In this document: piece by piece, positions 1 through 12,148 of the stretch | How positions within the stretch are numbered: position 1 is the first letter of the stretch | Layout: each line of letters opens with the position of its first letter | Source: Gautieria morchelliformis | Lineage: Eukaryota; Basidiomycota; Agaricomycetes; Gomphales; Gomphaceae | Direction: 5' to 3' | Assembly: GCA_015179125.1 (NCBI GenBank) | Contig: WHVA01000090.1 | Location: 124,001-188,000, forward strand | DNA length: 64,000 nucleotides | Made by a program: the position numbers and the translations under genes | Notes under the pieces: model-generated | Databases searched by the model: none | Told to the model about the DNA's origin: nothing | What the model saw: the letters and a program-made list of their open reading frames with translations, nothing else

Positions 1-1487
1 ATGAGTCGGGTGCGTGCGGCCAACGGCAGGGGTTGCTAGCTACGACTGATTCTATTTTTCTTTTTGGTACCAGCTGTTATGCAGGTCATCTACTTTTTCT
101 CGTGTCTTGCATTGCTCTCATGTCTTGCATCACCAAGCACAGATGCACACTGTTCCCAGACGTATGCTTGCAGTCTTCCATGCTCTTTAGCACATGCTCG
201 CCCATCCTAGAGGCCCCAAGTAGCCGGCCAATCCAGGTGAGTGTTGATTGATGTCACGTCATGTTCACTGACTTAGGCAGAAGGTCACTGGTGACTGCCG
301 CCTTTGCCTCCTTTCAGCTCCCGGCGCACTGTCGCTGTACTGAAGCAGCCTGGTATGTGGTTCATGGATCTGATCACAGTTTTTCAATGATTTTTACCTT
401 AGGTTTCATTGCTATTCTGCCGCTCCACTGAAGCACCCTGGTATGGGTTTCACGGACTGGAAAGAAGTATTTCAGTGATTTTCACCTTATGTTTCATCCT
501 TATCTTCCCTTGTATATATTGATTTATGACTTGAAATAATGGGGAAGTTTAACTGGTATCCCATGGCATTTGAACAATATCGCAAGGCAATAACCATTGA
601 AAACTCATAGCTATACAACTTAGTATTGACTACAAATTTCATGAATCTTCAGTGATTTGCCTCATATTATTCAGATCTCAGGCCAGTGAGATTCAGTTGC
701 TGTATCTCTGAAATGTGGTGATAGAACCATGGGGTCGTAAGTGACTATCTCACGGGAACCCAGTGGTCGTGGACTCAAAATGCCTGGTTCAATCCATTGG
801 TCTTCCATTGTAGGATCCCTGAATACCCATGAGTCAACCCCTGAAACCAACTCATTGAAACGAAACTTTTTCCACTGAAACCGATTCATTGAATTTTCAA
901 CAGGTTCTATTGGTATTTACACTAGCTATAATGGTTTATATACTAAATCCTCAGTGGGTCCACCCAATAGGATTCATTGGTTGACTACCCACAGTGCCTC
1001 AGGACGCCGCCGTTGTATGCTCTGGATGATGAGCTGTCTTTACTACTTGCAGTTTCTTCCAGCTTGCAACGTGCTCTCACCAAGTTTATTGAGAGCTGAC
1101 TGAGGGTAAGATATAACATTGGCGCAGGTCTTGTCTCACATTCACAAGTTGGGGTTGGGGTTGGCCATGTGTGCATGCTAGTGTTGTGACTTGTAATATA
1201 TGTTCTTCCCCTCAGTTAACGTCTCTTTCCAGGACAAACTGGTTTGTGAAGATCACCATTGATTAACACCACCTTTGCTTCTCACTTGATCGACTCGAAA
1301 GGCCGTTTGTAGAGTGATGAACCTGTTAGGCAGTCAACAGAAATCCTAGCTGTCTCACACGGTACTGGGTTGCAACAAACACCAGAACAGAAAAGCAGGG
1401 TAGGTTACGGTGAAATTATATCATCCGGAGAACATCGTGCACCCTACCTTATTTTCCAACAACCACATCAAGCCTACCCAAGTGCTC
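1..1487. other. Region without recognisable gene
   Basis: No open frame here shows a recognisable domain; the frames are short and overlap on both strands. The only structure I see is an imperfect direct repeat at about 339-425 and 427-505, in which both units run from a TGAAGCA..CCTGGTATG block to a TTTCATT/TTTCATCC block. Sequence from 700 to 960 is rich in short ATTCATTG/TTCAGTG words without clear periodicity. Confidence 0.5.
339..505. repeat. Imperfect tandem duplication, about 87-bp unit
   Basis: Two adjacent units share the order TGAAGCA-CCTGGTATG-GTTTCA-TTTCA(A/G)TGATTTT-ACCTTA-GTTTCAT. They have diverged clearly, so this is an old local duplication. No coding role is visible. Confidence 0.5.
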
Positions 1488-1652
1488 AGGGGTCGCCAGG
1501 AACATCAGGGCGCCACTCACCGTTCCCGGCAATGATTTGGTTCGTCATGTCATCGTCCCAGAGCTTGAGCTCAACAAGTTCCTTGAGTAACCGAGGGCAC
1601 ACAATATGGAACGTCCCAGCAAGAAAACGACCTGTATAGGTGTTGCTGACGG
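1488..1652 (-). pseudogene. Fragment resembling ribonucleotide reductase large subunit
   Basis: On the minus strand this stretch encodes about 50 residues including LLKELVELKLWDDDMTNQII and AGNG. This resembles the conserved segment of class I ribonucleotide reductase large chains (R1) that lies upstream of the region binding the dithiol-proximal loop. The family reduces ribonucleoside diphosphates in the cytosol and its large chain is about 850-900 residues, so only a small piece is present. The frame ends in a stop right after the match and no neighbouring exon with R1 motifs could be found on either side. I therefore read it as a relic or captured fragment. The assignment rests on recall of family motifs and could be wrong. 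Confidence 0.4.
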
Positions 1653-2461
1653 TTCCTCTTCATCAGCAGATATAAGTACTTATACTGTAGTACCTAATAG
1701 CTGCTTTACAATGGCTGTTAATGCTCCATCCAGAACAAATTTTTGTAGAGCTGATTAGGCTGTTTTTTGCGCATTCTCGTGCCTCTCGAGTCTCGGTCCA
1801 TCTTGACTCTTTGGCCTCGGTCGCTCCCCTTTGCCCACTTTTTTTGCAGAGTTACTTATTCTCTCCTCATTCTCCATGACTTCTCGCTTTCTTTTTCCAA
1901 GGGTTTCAACATAAGTACTGTGGAGAAAAATGGCGCTGTTAAATTTTAAACAAGTCTATAAAGCAAGGCAAGGTCTGACCCATATTGGTTGGTTAGGCAT
2001 TGTTGCGGGTGGATTGCTCATAATATGGGATTCATTATACAGTTTCCTGATCATGAACATCGCGGTTGGAGGGTGAGTGTTCCATCTTTTAGACCCTCGG
2101 TAATTACACTACTCTACCCCAGAACAAACTACTGAATCGGAAGTCCAGTACTGCACCCGACTTCGACTTCAAACGACTTCCCCGCCTGCTCCTCCTGCCT
2201 CAAGAAATAATTCATGCCGGTGTACATACTTGATATATAGAGGATCAGATGCATGGCTCCAAACTAAATATTAATATGCATCATTTACAGAGTTGGTTCA
2301 GTGCTGACCAGCTGGGCCCATATCAGACAACTATTCCTCCTCACTAGAGATCAGGGGATGAAGGTGATATGTTTGGAGATAACATCACAGTTCAATTGGA
2401 CACCCAAAATGAGCAGGAGGCCGAGGTGGCACACGCTGCTGATAATGTGATACGTAGGATC
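1653..2461. other. Region without recognisable gene
   Basis: No supported feature. The last about 90 bases before the target duplication of copia D are open on the plus strand (NITVQLDTQNEQEAEV and following) and might be a short piece of a host exon into which D inserted. After D the frame stops within 15 codons, so this is weak. Confidence 0.3.
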
Positions 2462-2466
2462 AACTG

Positions 2467-2602
2467 TATTGGAATCTGCACTATAGTAAGCTCAGACGTT
2501 CAGGGTGCATGAATGACTGAGGAAAGAAGTGGAGAAGCGGAATCGAAACTGCTGACGTGGAGTAGATGTGGGTCCATGTAGGTATGACATTGATTTCTAA
2601 CA
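2467..2602 (-). repeat. 3' LTR of copia D (136 bp, intron-less form)
   Basis: Read on the minus strand it begins TGTTAGAAATC and ends CAGATTCCAATA, directly after a CGAGGGGGAG polypurine tract. It matches the right-hand LTR except that a 55-bp GT...AG segment is exactly missing: hairpin exon 1 (2491-2521) is joined directly to exon 2 (2476-2490) at 2490/2491. It ends in TA rather than CA if the AACTG duplication is taken as the boundary. Confidence 0.85.
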
Positions 2603-5600
2603 CTCCCCCTCGATGGAAAGACCATATCAAGGATTGGAGTGTATGCCAAGAAGCTTATCGTGCGGGGGTCTAGGCAGAGCTTTCATGAGGATGTCGGAAA
2701 TCATGTGAGAGGTTGGTACGTAATAGAACTCGAGTTCCGAAGCATGTACACATTCACGGACATAGTGGTGCTGAACATCAAAATGTTTTGACCTCGCATG
2801 ATAAGAAGGATCTTTGATGATGGAGATCGTGCCCATGTTGTCACTCTGGATGCGTGTTGCAAGCTCTGTTCGTGGCCAAGGAGTTTTAAGAGGCTTCGTA
2901 ACCAGACGGCCTCTTTTGACGCGTGGCATGCAGAGGAGTATTCAGCTTCACAGCTGGATGTGGTGATAGAGGACTGTTTCTTGGAGCTCCAGGTTATCGC
3001 ACCGCCGCCAAGGAAGAAGACGTAACCTGAGACCAATTTCCTGCTGTCAGCCTCAGATGCGTAGTCTGAGTCTGCAAAGCCGGTGAGTAAGATGGAAGGC
3101 GAGATGCCCCCGAGGACAAGATGGTGTGTGCGAGTGGAGTTTAGGTATATCAGGACGCATTTGACAGTGGTCCAGTGAGGGTCGCTGGGGTTTATGGAGA
3201 ATTGTGAGAGGCAGTTGACGGCGAAGGTGATGTCTGGGTGGGTGCACATCGATGCGTACATCAAGGAGCCTATGACAGCACGGTAGGGAATTCTGGACAT
3301 AGTGGCGATCTCCTCTGGGCTCGAGGGTGACTGGTCGGAGGAGAGACCTTTAGCGTCTACACGTAGTGGGGTCCAGACGGGGTGGGCGGTGTCTAGGTTG
3401 AATCGCTTGGTGATGCACTCAATGTAAGACGTCTGGCTCAGTGATATGGTTCTCGCCGTTCGGGCATGGGCAATCTCAATGCCTAGCATCCAGCGAATTT
3501 CACCTATATCTGTGATGTCTATTTTAGTTTGTAGGTCGCCAAGGATCGAGTCCATTTCGGCAGTGGTACTAGCAGTGGCAGCCATATCGTCTGTGTGAAT
3601 CACAATGATGGATTTGCCGAGTTTGGTGGAGCGGCTATAGACACAGTGGTCGGCGGGGTTGCGGACAAACTGGTGAGCGACCATCGCCTTGTCCAGTGTT
3701 TTGTTCCACTGGCGGCCAGACTGCTTGAGCCCATATAAACCCTTCCTCAGCCAGCATACTAGGTGTTCATTCCCTGGTGCAATACTGCCCTCAGCTTGCT
3801 CCATATAGATCTCCTCGTCAAGGTCAGAGTGGAGGAAAGCAGTTGTTACATCTAATTGGCAGATCTCCCAGTCGTTGGTAGCGGCTAGAGATAAGACTAA
3901 ACGGAAAGATTCCAGGCGAGCCACAGGTGAGAAAGTGTCGTGATAATCTTGACCTGCAACTTGAGTGAACCCTTTTGCGACAATCCTAACTTTCAGTTTA
4001 GCCATTTTGCCGGATTCATCATGTTTAATGTGACAGATGGTCTAGCTCTTGACAATCTTCTTGCCAACAGGGACATCGCTTTGGGGGACGAGGTCCCATA
4101 CATGGTGCCTTTGCATGGATTGCAGCTCAGAATCCATGCCTAGCTGCCAGATTGGGCCGTTCGGGTCTTTCAGGGCCTCAGTATAGGACGTGGGGTCTTC
4201 CTCTTCGTGTACAATGCCGGCAAGTAGCATATCTTCGACAAAGTTAGCTTCAAGTGCAGCCTCCCTTTTTGCAGCATGTGCGAGGCGTGCCCTGTTGGTT
4301 GCAGAGGTAATTTCGGCGACAGTACGGTCAGTGCAGCTGGTATAAGGTATGTTTCGCATGGCGGCACCTGCGGCTGAGGGTTTAGGTACATGTGAAGAGC
4401 GGTGTGGTGGGTGTATTGTGGTTGGTTCGTGATCGCCGTCCAATGGTACCTCAATGACATTTTCTCCCCCTTCAGCCACTATGTCCTCTTCGTAGGCTCC
4501 CCCTGCAGCTGCGGCTCCCCCATCAGTGTGACCATCCCTCTGACTGTCCTCCTGACCGTCCATCCCTGATATATCTCGATATTCCATGTTGTCATCACTA
4601 TCGTGATCGGTCTGGTTTCCAACTACGAGGCCGGGATTAAGTGGTCGAGGGGTGGAATCTTGATATTCAATAAAGGTGACATTATGGGATGTTATGATCT
4701 GTCCAGTGGATTGGTTGTAGCACCGCTAAGCTTTGGAGTTCTGTGAGTAGCCAACCAGGATGCATTCGACAGAGCAGTTATAAATGTTTGCTACATGGTG
4801 GTTCTGGATTAGCACAAAAGCTTTGCAGCCAATCTCCCGCAGGTGTGAGACGTCAGGTTTCTGGTCAGTCCATGCTTCATAGGGGGTCATATTGCTAATG
4901 GCCTTTGTAGGGGTTCTGTTCTTCAGGTATACAGCAGTCAGTACGCATTCACCCCATAGACTAGGGGGTAGGTTTGCGAGACCGGATTGCACATGCCCTT
5001 GACATAAGGGTTCAGTGACTTCGCTCGACAACCCCATTCGCAACAGATGTGTATGGCGCTGTGAGAAGGTGTTGTACACCTTGGCTACGGAGATAGCTCT
5101 CATACGACTTAGATGTGTATTCACCACCATTGTTGGTTTTAAATTTCTTGACATTGCGGTTCGACTGGCATTCGACCAGCGCTTGCCAATCGGCAAATGC
5201 GGTGATCGCCTCACTCTTTTTCGCAAGGAGGTAAGTCCAGGTGTGTCTGGAGTAGTCATCTATAAAGTTGAGAGCATAATATTTGCCACCGGCGGGTACA
5301 TCCTCAGGCCCGGTGATGTCAGAGAATATGACATCTAGTTTACTATCAGCCCTCTCTCCCTCTTGCATTTTTGGGACCGGTATCTTGGTCTGCTTCCCGA
5401 GAATACAGTGTTCACAGGTTGGCGGTATAGATGAAAGGTCGGTAGGCATACCTGTAGCCATGCCTTTCTTTGCCATAGCGATGATTGAGGGGTAGTTAAT
5501 GTGGCTGAGGCGTTTGTGCCAAGTTTTGAGGTTAGCGGGGGCTCTTGCAAGGTTAGCATACGCTTGAGATGAGGATGTAACAGGAATGTGATACAATCCA

Positions 5601-5966
5601 CCATTCACTCTGGAACCAATAAGGATCTCCTTCTTCTGTTGATCATACACGCGGCATTGGTCCTTGGAGAAGACTGAGAAGTAGTTACTATCATCTCCGA
5701 GTTTCCCAACTGAGATGAGCCTAATGGTGGCGTTGGGAACGTAAAGAACTTGTAGCAGAGTGAGGAGTTGTCTGCTTGGTGTGATCATTGTGATGTCACC
5801 CACGCCAATGGCTTTGGCGATCGAGCTGTTCATTCCTTTGATAGGGCGAGGTATGATCGGGATGAGCTTGGTGAAGTCCTCTTTGCATGGGATGCAATGA
5901 ACAGATGCTCCAGAGTCGAGGAAGCGAGGAATGCTATCTGTCGAGGCAAGCGCAAGCTCAGGTGTG
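2603..5966 (-). pseudogene. Copia D pol: protease, integrase, RT, RNase H (broken)
   Basis: Four successive open segments cover pol. 5012-5966 contains the protease active site (FLDSGAS), the integrase zinc finger (H..H..CEHC) and the core (SDITGPED, FIDDYSR, TNNGGEYTS). 4726-5259 continues integrase. 4042-4587 is the linker with a NRARLAHAAKREA stretch. 2701-4005 is reverse transcriptase (FSPVARLESFR, VTTAFLHSDLDEEIYMEQ, GLYGLKQSGRQWN, with HTDDMA in place of the usual YVDD box) and RNase H (GFADSDYASEADSRK, SSCEAEY), with the last stretch continuing in another frame at 2627-2929. These pieces lie in different frames, so at least three frameshifts or stops separate them. The family copies its RNA into DNA inside virus-like particles; this copy cannot. 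Confidence 0.87.
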
Positions 5967-6903
5967 CCAGTTGTCAATATTGGTTTTTAGGCGTTAATAT
6001 CATGTATTAGTGAACACAGCGAATGCCCGAATGACTTGTGCGAATAAGTATGCCGTTCGGCGAATAGGTGAACCAATAAATGTTCACAAGATAAGAGGGC
6101 TGCCCGAGCGGAGCTCACCCTATCTACAGTTGTAGCGAAATAGCCCATGGCACTTGACGATGTAACGTGCAAGGTGTCATGGAAGGGTTGTCTAAGTAGC
6201 AACAATCCCTTCACCGGAGAAGGTGCTCCTTCGGAGCCCTTCTCCATCAGCACAGAAAATAGTTCGAAGGCTAAAGTAATGAAGATGAAGTATGAGAACT
6301 CACCAGTGATGCATAAGTCCTCTTCTGGTTGAAGATAGAAATCTCCAGGAGAAGGCTCAAAACGATGATCACAGTGAGGTCAAGTTTGCACAAGATGGAC
6401 GTCGTATGATAATTGAACTGGAGAATATACATGCGAATGTAAACTACTTATATCGAATGCTCATAAGGTATCAGCGAGCAGGAAAGAGGCCATCGTGAGT
6501 CAGGGTTGGATAGGGGTGCGCAGTCATGATACTAAGTAGATGGAATAAACATACAATAGAGTGAAGGAAGAGTGTGAACATGAAACGATGGAGAGTAAAG
6601 GTGGCGAAGGCACCTATGTACAAAACCATGTCTTGGGGCCCGCATACATGCTACCCTGCACGGACTCTTTGTCTACTGGGTTGATCCCGCACGACCTATG
6701 GAAGGGACGTCCTGCGAACACACTTTGGCCATATGAACACCCAAAGGGGTTGGATTAAGAAGATGATGGGGTTAGTGATGAACCATCGCGCTGGGTAAAT
6801 GGTATCGATTGTATTTTGGTGGCGTGCCTGTTGGCGAAATGTGCGAGCAGCGAATCGCGGTTTGGAGAATGGGGCGAACAGCGGATAGAGTGGATGTAGA
6901 GGA

Positions 6904-7391
6904 TGTTGGGTGCATTTATGCTCCTGCACCAAAATCAAGCATAATATATTCAATTTATTGTGTGGTGTTTCAATATTTTCTCATACTGTTCTTGTACCAT
7001 GCATCCACTCCCCTGCTTATTTTCGAAATTTTCTAGCCACTCCCTATCTCTCCATTCCATTCTGTTATTTCTATTTTCACAGGCGGCTGCACCCAGCGGA
7101 GTTTGAAATGACTTCGACGCGTGAGCCCTTGGGCGCTAAAGGGCCGGGTGCAAGTATATGCCTTCTGAGACAGGATTACACTCCTCTCTCAGTGACAATA
7201 AATTCACTGAGAGAGGCGAGTAGTATTCTTCATATTTACATAGCATGTTGACTGAAAATCATGTAGTATATTTGATTCTAGGTATTGTATTAATACATCA
7301 GTGACAATAAATTCACTGAGAGAGTATATTTGATTCTAGCTTTCTAAGAACTCTACCGAACCTTCCTTGCCATAGCCCCTAGTTGCTAACA
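6904..7391 (+). repeat. 5' LTR of copia A (488 bp)
   Basis: Runs from TGTTGGGTGCATT to TTGCTAACA. A TATA-like box TATATG (7155-7160) lies 29 bp upstream of the leader hairpin. The LTR carries the hairpin-intron-exon2-linker-hairpin-exon2 arrangement described separately. Short open frames across it have no coding meaning. Confidence 0.93.
7184..7339 (+). promoter_or_regulatory. Leader cassette in 5' LTR of copia A: unspliced plus spliced copy
   Basis: Exon 1 (7184-7215) is a hairpin with an 11-bp perfect stem, CTCTCTCAGTG / CACTGAGAGAG. It abuts an intron-like segment 7216-7266 (GCGAGT...CATGTAG, 51 bp, with a GTTGACTGA branch-like site). Exon 2 is TATATTTGATTCTAG (7267-7281). After a 16-bp linker (7282-7297) the hairpin recurs (7298-7324) and is joined without gap to the same exon 2 (7325-7339). 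The second copy is what splicing of the first would give. The donor is GC rather than GT, a known minor type. Splicing is inferred from sequence only. Confidence 0.72.
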
Positions 7392-7407
7392 AGGGTTATG
7401 GGCCCCG
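7392..7407 (+). promoter_or_regulatory. Primer-binding site of copia A, initiator tRNA-Met anticodon half
   Basis: Directly after the 5' LTR the sequence AGGGTTATGGGCCC is complementary to the anticodon arm of eukaryotic initiator tRNA-Met (GGGCCCAUAACCC). This is the half-tRNA priming known from Drosophila copia and yeast Ty5. The ATG within it (7398-7400) is also the probable gag start. Confidence 0.7.
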
Positions 7408-10400
7408 CAGACACTTCGCAGAAGCTTTTGGGTGTGGAGAAGCTTGCAACAGATGGAAGTAATTGGCCTCTGTGGCGAGCTACTCTCACAAGTTATTTTG
7501 AGTCCAAAAATCTACTCAGGCATATAGAAGGGAGAGCCATTCGACCTCCTGATCCTCCAGTCATGCCCCCAGGCCATATTCTCACAGAAGCTGAGGAAAC
7601 TCAGATAGAGAAGGCTGAGGAGAAGCTGGAGAAATATCTTGCCAGAGAAGGACAGGCAAAAACCCAAATAATCGTCTCAGTGTCAGAGTCACTAGCTCTG
7701 ATGCTACAGAAGAGACATACAGCAAAAGAAGTCTGGGATGCATTGGTCAATGAGATGACCAAAAAGCCCAAGATGGTCCTCACCAACCTACAGAGACAGC
7801 TTCGCAGTATGAGGTGTCCTGAGGATGGAGACTTGAGAGATCACTTGGACAAGGCCCAAGACCTCTATGCTCGTCTCAATGAGATGGGAGCCAGAATTTC
7901 TGAAGGAGAGTTCACCGACATCATCCTTGCATCACTTCCACCCTCCTATGAGGCAGTTATGAATGCCCTTACCACGTCGCTCGAAGAATGTGGAATGCCC
8001 TTAGTGCCTGATGATATTATCAGAGTACTAAAGGCTCAATATGACAGGAGAAAGACCCTCAATATTTCACAAGAAGAGCAGGCATTTATTGGTTCATCTA
8101 CGAAAGGGCAGAAGGGCCGGAAAGACCCGAAGGTGCTTGCATGCACTAATTGCCACAAGCCTGGACATGCTATAGAAAGTTGCTGGGCTAAAGGAGGTGG
8201 TAAAGAAGGCCAGGGGCCACGTCAGAAGAAGAAAGCGAAAGCCAAAAAGAAGAAGGGCAAAGCCAAGGCGAATGTTGCCGAAGAAGTATCCTCTGAGGAG
8301 GATGAGAGTGGCAGTCCAGCCGCTTTCGCCAACTTCGACTGCTCTAATTTGAGTAGTTTATCTCTGGACACTGTTGTTATTCTCGACACTGGAACGACCG
8401 CACATATGACCCCTCACAAGAATTTATTGAGGGATTACAGTCCATTCTCACAGCCGCGCACAATTCGTGCAGCCAACAAAGGCACTTTTGATGCCTTCGG
8501 TTCAGGCTCACTGTGCTATCTAACAAGGTCGGAGATAAGACTGTGAACATTACATTGAAGGATACGTTCTACGCGCCAAAAATGGCTGTTACCCTCATCT
8601 CGATCGGCCGATGCGATGATGCAGGCTATAACACACAAATAGCTGATCAGAAATGCACAATATCCAATCGTAAAGGCAGGATATTGATGCAAGCACCGAA
8701 GCTGAATGGCTTATATCGATTTGATTTACAACACACAAGTGCCGAAGCGCATGTATGCGCATCAGCCATGGAAATACATCAAAAAATGGGGCACATTTCA
8801 CAAAAGTCCCTACAGCATTTGCTCAACCGTGGCATGATATTAGGCATTGAATTGAGCTCAAAAGGTGACAAGGTTGTTTGCGATGCGTGCATTCAGGCGA
8901 AGATTGCACGTAAATCACTTCCTCAGGAACCCAGAAGCCGATCATCAAAATTCGGTGACAGAATTTATTCTGATGTCTGGGGACCAGCGAGACACTCCAC
9001 AATTGACAAGAAATCCTATTATGTGTCTTTCATCGACGACTACTCAAGAGAATCGGTTATCTATTTGATGGCAAACAAATCGGAAGCATTTTCAAAATAC
9101 AAACTCTACGAGGCCTTGATGCTTCGACAGAGGAATATGCACATCAAAGCACTTGTTTCCGACAGAGGGGGCGAATACACAAGCTCAGAATTTGAACAGC
9201 ATTTGGCCAAGCAAGGCACGAAGCATCGGTTAACCGTACACGACACCCCAGAGTCGAATGGTGTTGCTGAACGTTTAAACCGAACTCTAGTTGAAAGAGC
9301 TCGTGCCATGCTATTGGAATCAAGTCTTCCTAAGACTCTATGGGGGCATGCAATTTTGCACGCCAACTATCTTAGGAATCGGACACACACAAGAGCTTTG
9401 CCAGACAAAACCCCTTTTGAAATGATCCATCATGAGAAACCGAACCTGAAAGACATACACGTGTGGGGAATTGAAGTCTACGTTAAAGTCAAAGAGGGAA
9501 ACAAATTAGCAGCCCGTGCCAAAAGAGCTCGGTGGATAGGAATCTCTGGACAGAGCCATGGTCACTGCATCTACTGGCCTGACTCTCAGAAGGTTTCTGT
9601 CGAGCGGAATGTTATATTTGACTCAGAGATGAAGGGGGGCAAAGCTCCAATCATTTCTATTGAAGAGTCACAGCTACCTACATCCAGAAAAATGGTACAG
9701 GCCATCTCGGCGCCAGCACCTATGCCTAGCCGCTTAGTCAGCGAAGAGGCAAAGATAGAGGAAATTGATGATGATGAACCAGAGGAAGGTCTGAAAGAGC
9801 TGCAACCTAGTCAGACTGTTGATGTCAGACCTAAAGAAGCTGCTCCAACAAGGAGAAGCGAGAGAATCCGTCAGCAGCAGGTGCAGCCGGCCCCAAGTGG
9901 TCCCGTAACAAGATCTCAAACCAAGAGACATGCTGGTGCAGATATCACTACACTAGCTTACGAGGACATTGAGGACCATCAAGACAAATTATTCGAACAA
10001 GATTTATCCTCTGTCACTGACGGCATCAGTGATTATAACCTTGCCATCAGTACACTTTCGACCTCCGATCAAAACAAAGATAATGTGCTGCCGGATTTGA
10101 ATCAGACCGAGCCTAGCAATGCAGATGAAGCCTTAAATGATCCTATATGGAAAGCATCGATGGATAAAGAGTATAAGGTGCTACTCGACAAAGGTGTATG
10201 GGAAGTGGTTAAACCACCTCCTGGGGCAAATATTGTCGGAAATAGATGGGTATTCCTCTGGAAACGCAATCCAGAAGGTGAACCCATTACACCTAGATCG
10301 AGGATGGTCGCCCAAGGCTTTACACAAAGTTTTGGAGTCGACTACAATGAAACTTATGCACCTGTTGCTCGGATGACTTCCTTACGGATTATATGTGCCA

Positions 10401-11647
10401 TTGCTGCCAGGAACAACTGGCCTATTCACCAAATGGATGTGGACAGTGCGTATTTGAATGCTACACTGCCAGAACCTATTTACATGAGACAGCCGTATGG
10501 ATATGAGACCGGAGACAAAGATGATGTCCTCCTGCTGAAGAAAGCACTTTACGGCCTCAAACAGTCTGGAAGGGAATGGTACAAACGTCTGAGTGGTGAA
10601 TTTCTCAAGTTAGGATTCACTAAATCAGCTTCGGATGGAGCTGTATTTTGCAGACGTGGACCGAGAGGGCATGCGATTATTGCAACGGCGGTAGACGACC
10701 TCACTATCACAGCTGAGAGTCAACCAATCCTCGATGGGGTAAAGCATGATCTTGCCCAGATCTTCAGTATGAAAGATCTAGGCGAGATTCATTGGCTTTT
10801 GAACCTCAAAATCGAAAGGGATTGGAATAACAAATCGATTGCAATATCACAAGCTGCATACATCCAAAAAATCATCAAAAAATTCAATCTGGATGATGCC
10901 AAAACATTTTCAACGCCTCTCGACCCAGCCGTTAAATTATCCAGGGACCAATGCCCTTCCACAGATGAAGGCAAACAGAAGATGTCAAGAATTCCATACA
11001 GACAAGCGATAGGATCATTGATGTGGGCAGCAGTAGCCACTCGACCGGACATTGCGTTCGCAGTGTCATTACTTTCTCAATTCCTCGAAAACCCAGGTCC
11101 AACACATTGGCATGCAGTCAAACGTGTCTTTAAATATCTAAAAGGCACGATGGACTACAAATTGACACTTGGGAAGAATCGAGACGGCCTCATTGGGTAT
11201 TCAGATGCGGATTGGGCTTCTCAAGAGCACAGGCACTCATACTCGGCTTATATTTTTCAGATTGATGGAGGGACAGTATCATGGAGTTGTCAAAAACAAT
11301 CCATTGTAGCCCTATCATCAACTGAAGCCGAATTCGTTGCCCTGACTCATGCGAGTAAAGAAGCCTTATGGATGCGCCACTTTATTTCTGAAGTATTCCA
11401 ACCGCTGAATTGTCCCATCAAACTTTATTCAGACAATCAATCAGCCATTGCCATCGTCTATGGCACTCAACAACACACGAGGACCAAGCATTTCGACATT
11501 AGATTATATTTCATCAGAGATATAGTCGAAGATGAAGAAATTAAGCTTGTGTACCTGCCAACGGAACACATGCTAGCCGATCTTCTCACTAAAGGACTTC
11601 CTAGTCCTAGAGTGAGAATCCTCAATGAGAAAATCGGAATATATTAA
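7398..11647 (+). pseudogene. Copia A gag-pol, one-base frameshift
   Basis: Polyprotein of about 1416 residues if undisturbed. Order: gag (UBN2-like, with LATDGSNWPLWRATL and a CCHC knuckle CTNCHKPGHAIESC), basic linker of K/A repeats, protease (ILDTGTTAHM), integrase with zinc finger and D,D,E core (SDVWGP, FIDDYSR, ESNGVAERLNRTL), reverse transcriptase (VARMTSLRII, MDVDSAYLNATLPE, GLKQSGREWYK, AVDDLTI) and RNase H (GYSDADWASQ, SSTEAEF). Relative to copia C one C is missing at about 8512, so the frame breaks shortly after the protease and resumes at 8513-11647. The start is the ATG inside the primer site; the encoded MGPAD is shared with copies C and (as MGPAE) B. Confidence 0.93.
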
Positions 11648-11648
11648 G

Positions 11649-11660
11649 CTTGAGGGGGCG
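11649..11660 (+). promoter_or_regulatory. Polypurine tract of copia A
   Basis: CTTGAGGGGGCG sits immediately before the 3' LTR and after the pol stop codon, the position where plus-strand priming occurs in this family. Confidence 0.7.
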
Positions 11661-12148
11661 TGTTGGGTGCATTTATGCTCCTGCACCAAAATCAAGCATA
11701 ATATATTCAATTTATTGTGTGGTGTTTCAATATTTTCTCATACTGTTCTTGTACCATGCATCCACTCCCCTGCTTATTTTCGAAATTTTCTAGCCACTCC
11801 CTATCTCTCCATTCCATTCTGTTATTTCTATTTTCACAGGCGGCTGCACCCAGCGGAGTTTGAAATGACTTCGACGCGCGAGCCCTTGGGCGCTAAAGGG
11901 CCGGGTGCAAGTATATGCCTTCTGAGACAGGATTACACTCCTCTCTCAGTGACAATAAATTCACTGAGAGAGGCGAGTAGTATTCTTCATATTTACATAG
12001 CATGTTGACTGAAAATCATGTAGTATATTTGATTCTAGGTATTGTATTAATACATCAGTGACAATAAATTCACTGAGAGAGTATATTTGATTCTAGCTTT
12101 CTAAGAACTCTACCGAACCTTCCCTGCCATAGCCCCTAGTTGCTAACA
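11661..12148 (+). repeat. 3' LTR of copia A (488 bp), with the same leader cassette
   Basis: Differs from the 5' LTR at two positions by eye. The cassette is at 11941-12096: hairpin 11941-11972, intron-like 11973-12023, exon 2 12024-12038, linker 12039-12054, second hairpin 12055-12081, exon 2 12082-12096. Confidence 0.93.

Larger units (their letters stand above)
6904..12148 (+). mobile_element. Copia A: nearly intact young Ty1/copia element
   Basis: 5245 bp, flanked by GAGGA (6899-6903 and 12149-12153). Its two 488-bp LTRs differ at two positions by eye (near 7120/11877 and 7375/12127), so insertion was recent. It is the same family as copia C at 45557-50802, to which it is almost identical. 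Polypurine tract TTGAGGGGGCG lies just before the 3' LTR. A single-base deletion in the protease region breaks gag-pol, so A is probably not autonomous but could be mobilised by proteins of C. It sits inside a solo LTR that sits inside copia D. Confidence 0.95.

Noticed and set aside
6910..7251. 113-residue frame beginning with a cysteine-rich peptide, repeated at 11625-12008, 45697-46038 and 50455-50796
   Set aside because: It lies wholly in the LTR of copia A/C and spans U3 and the hairpin; its repetition is explained by the LTR copies.
7282..7339. Reading the linker plus second leader copy (GTA...TAG) as a second true intron
   Set aside because: Possible in all four LTR families, but the flanking exon-2 direct repeats make any boundary equivalent; kept only as an alternative in the findings.
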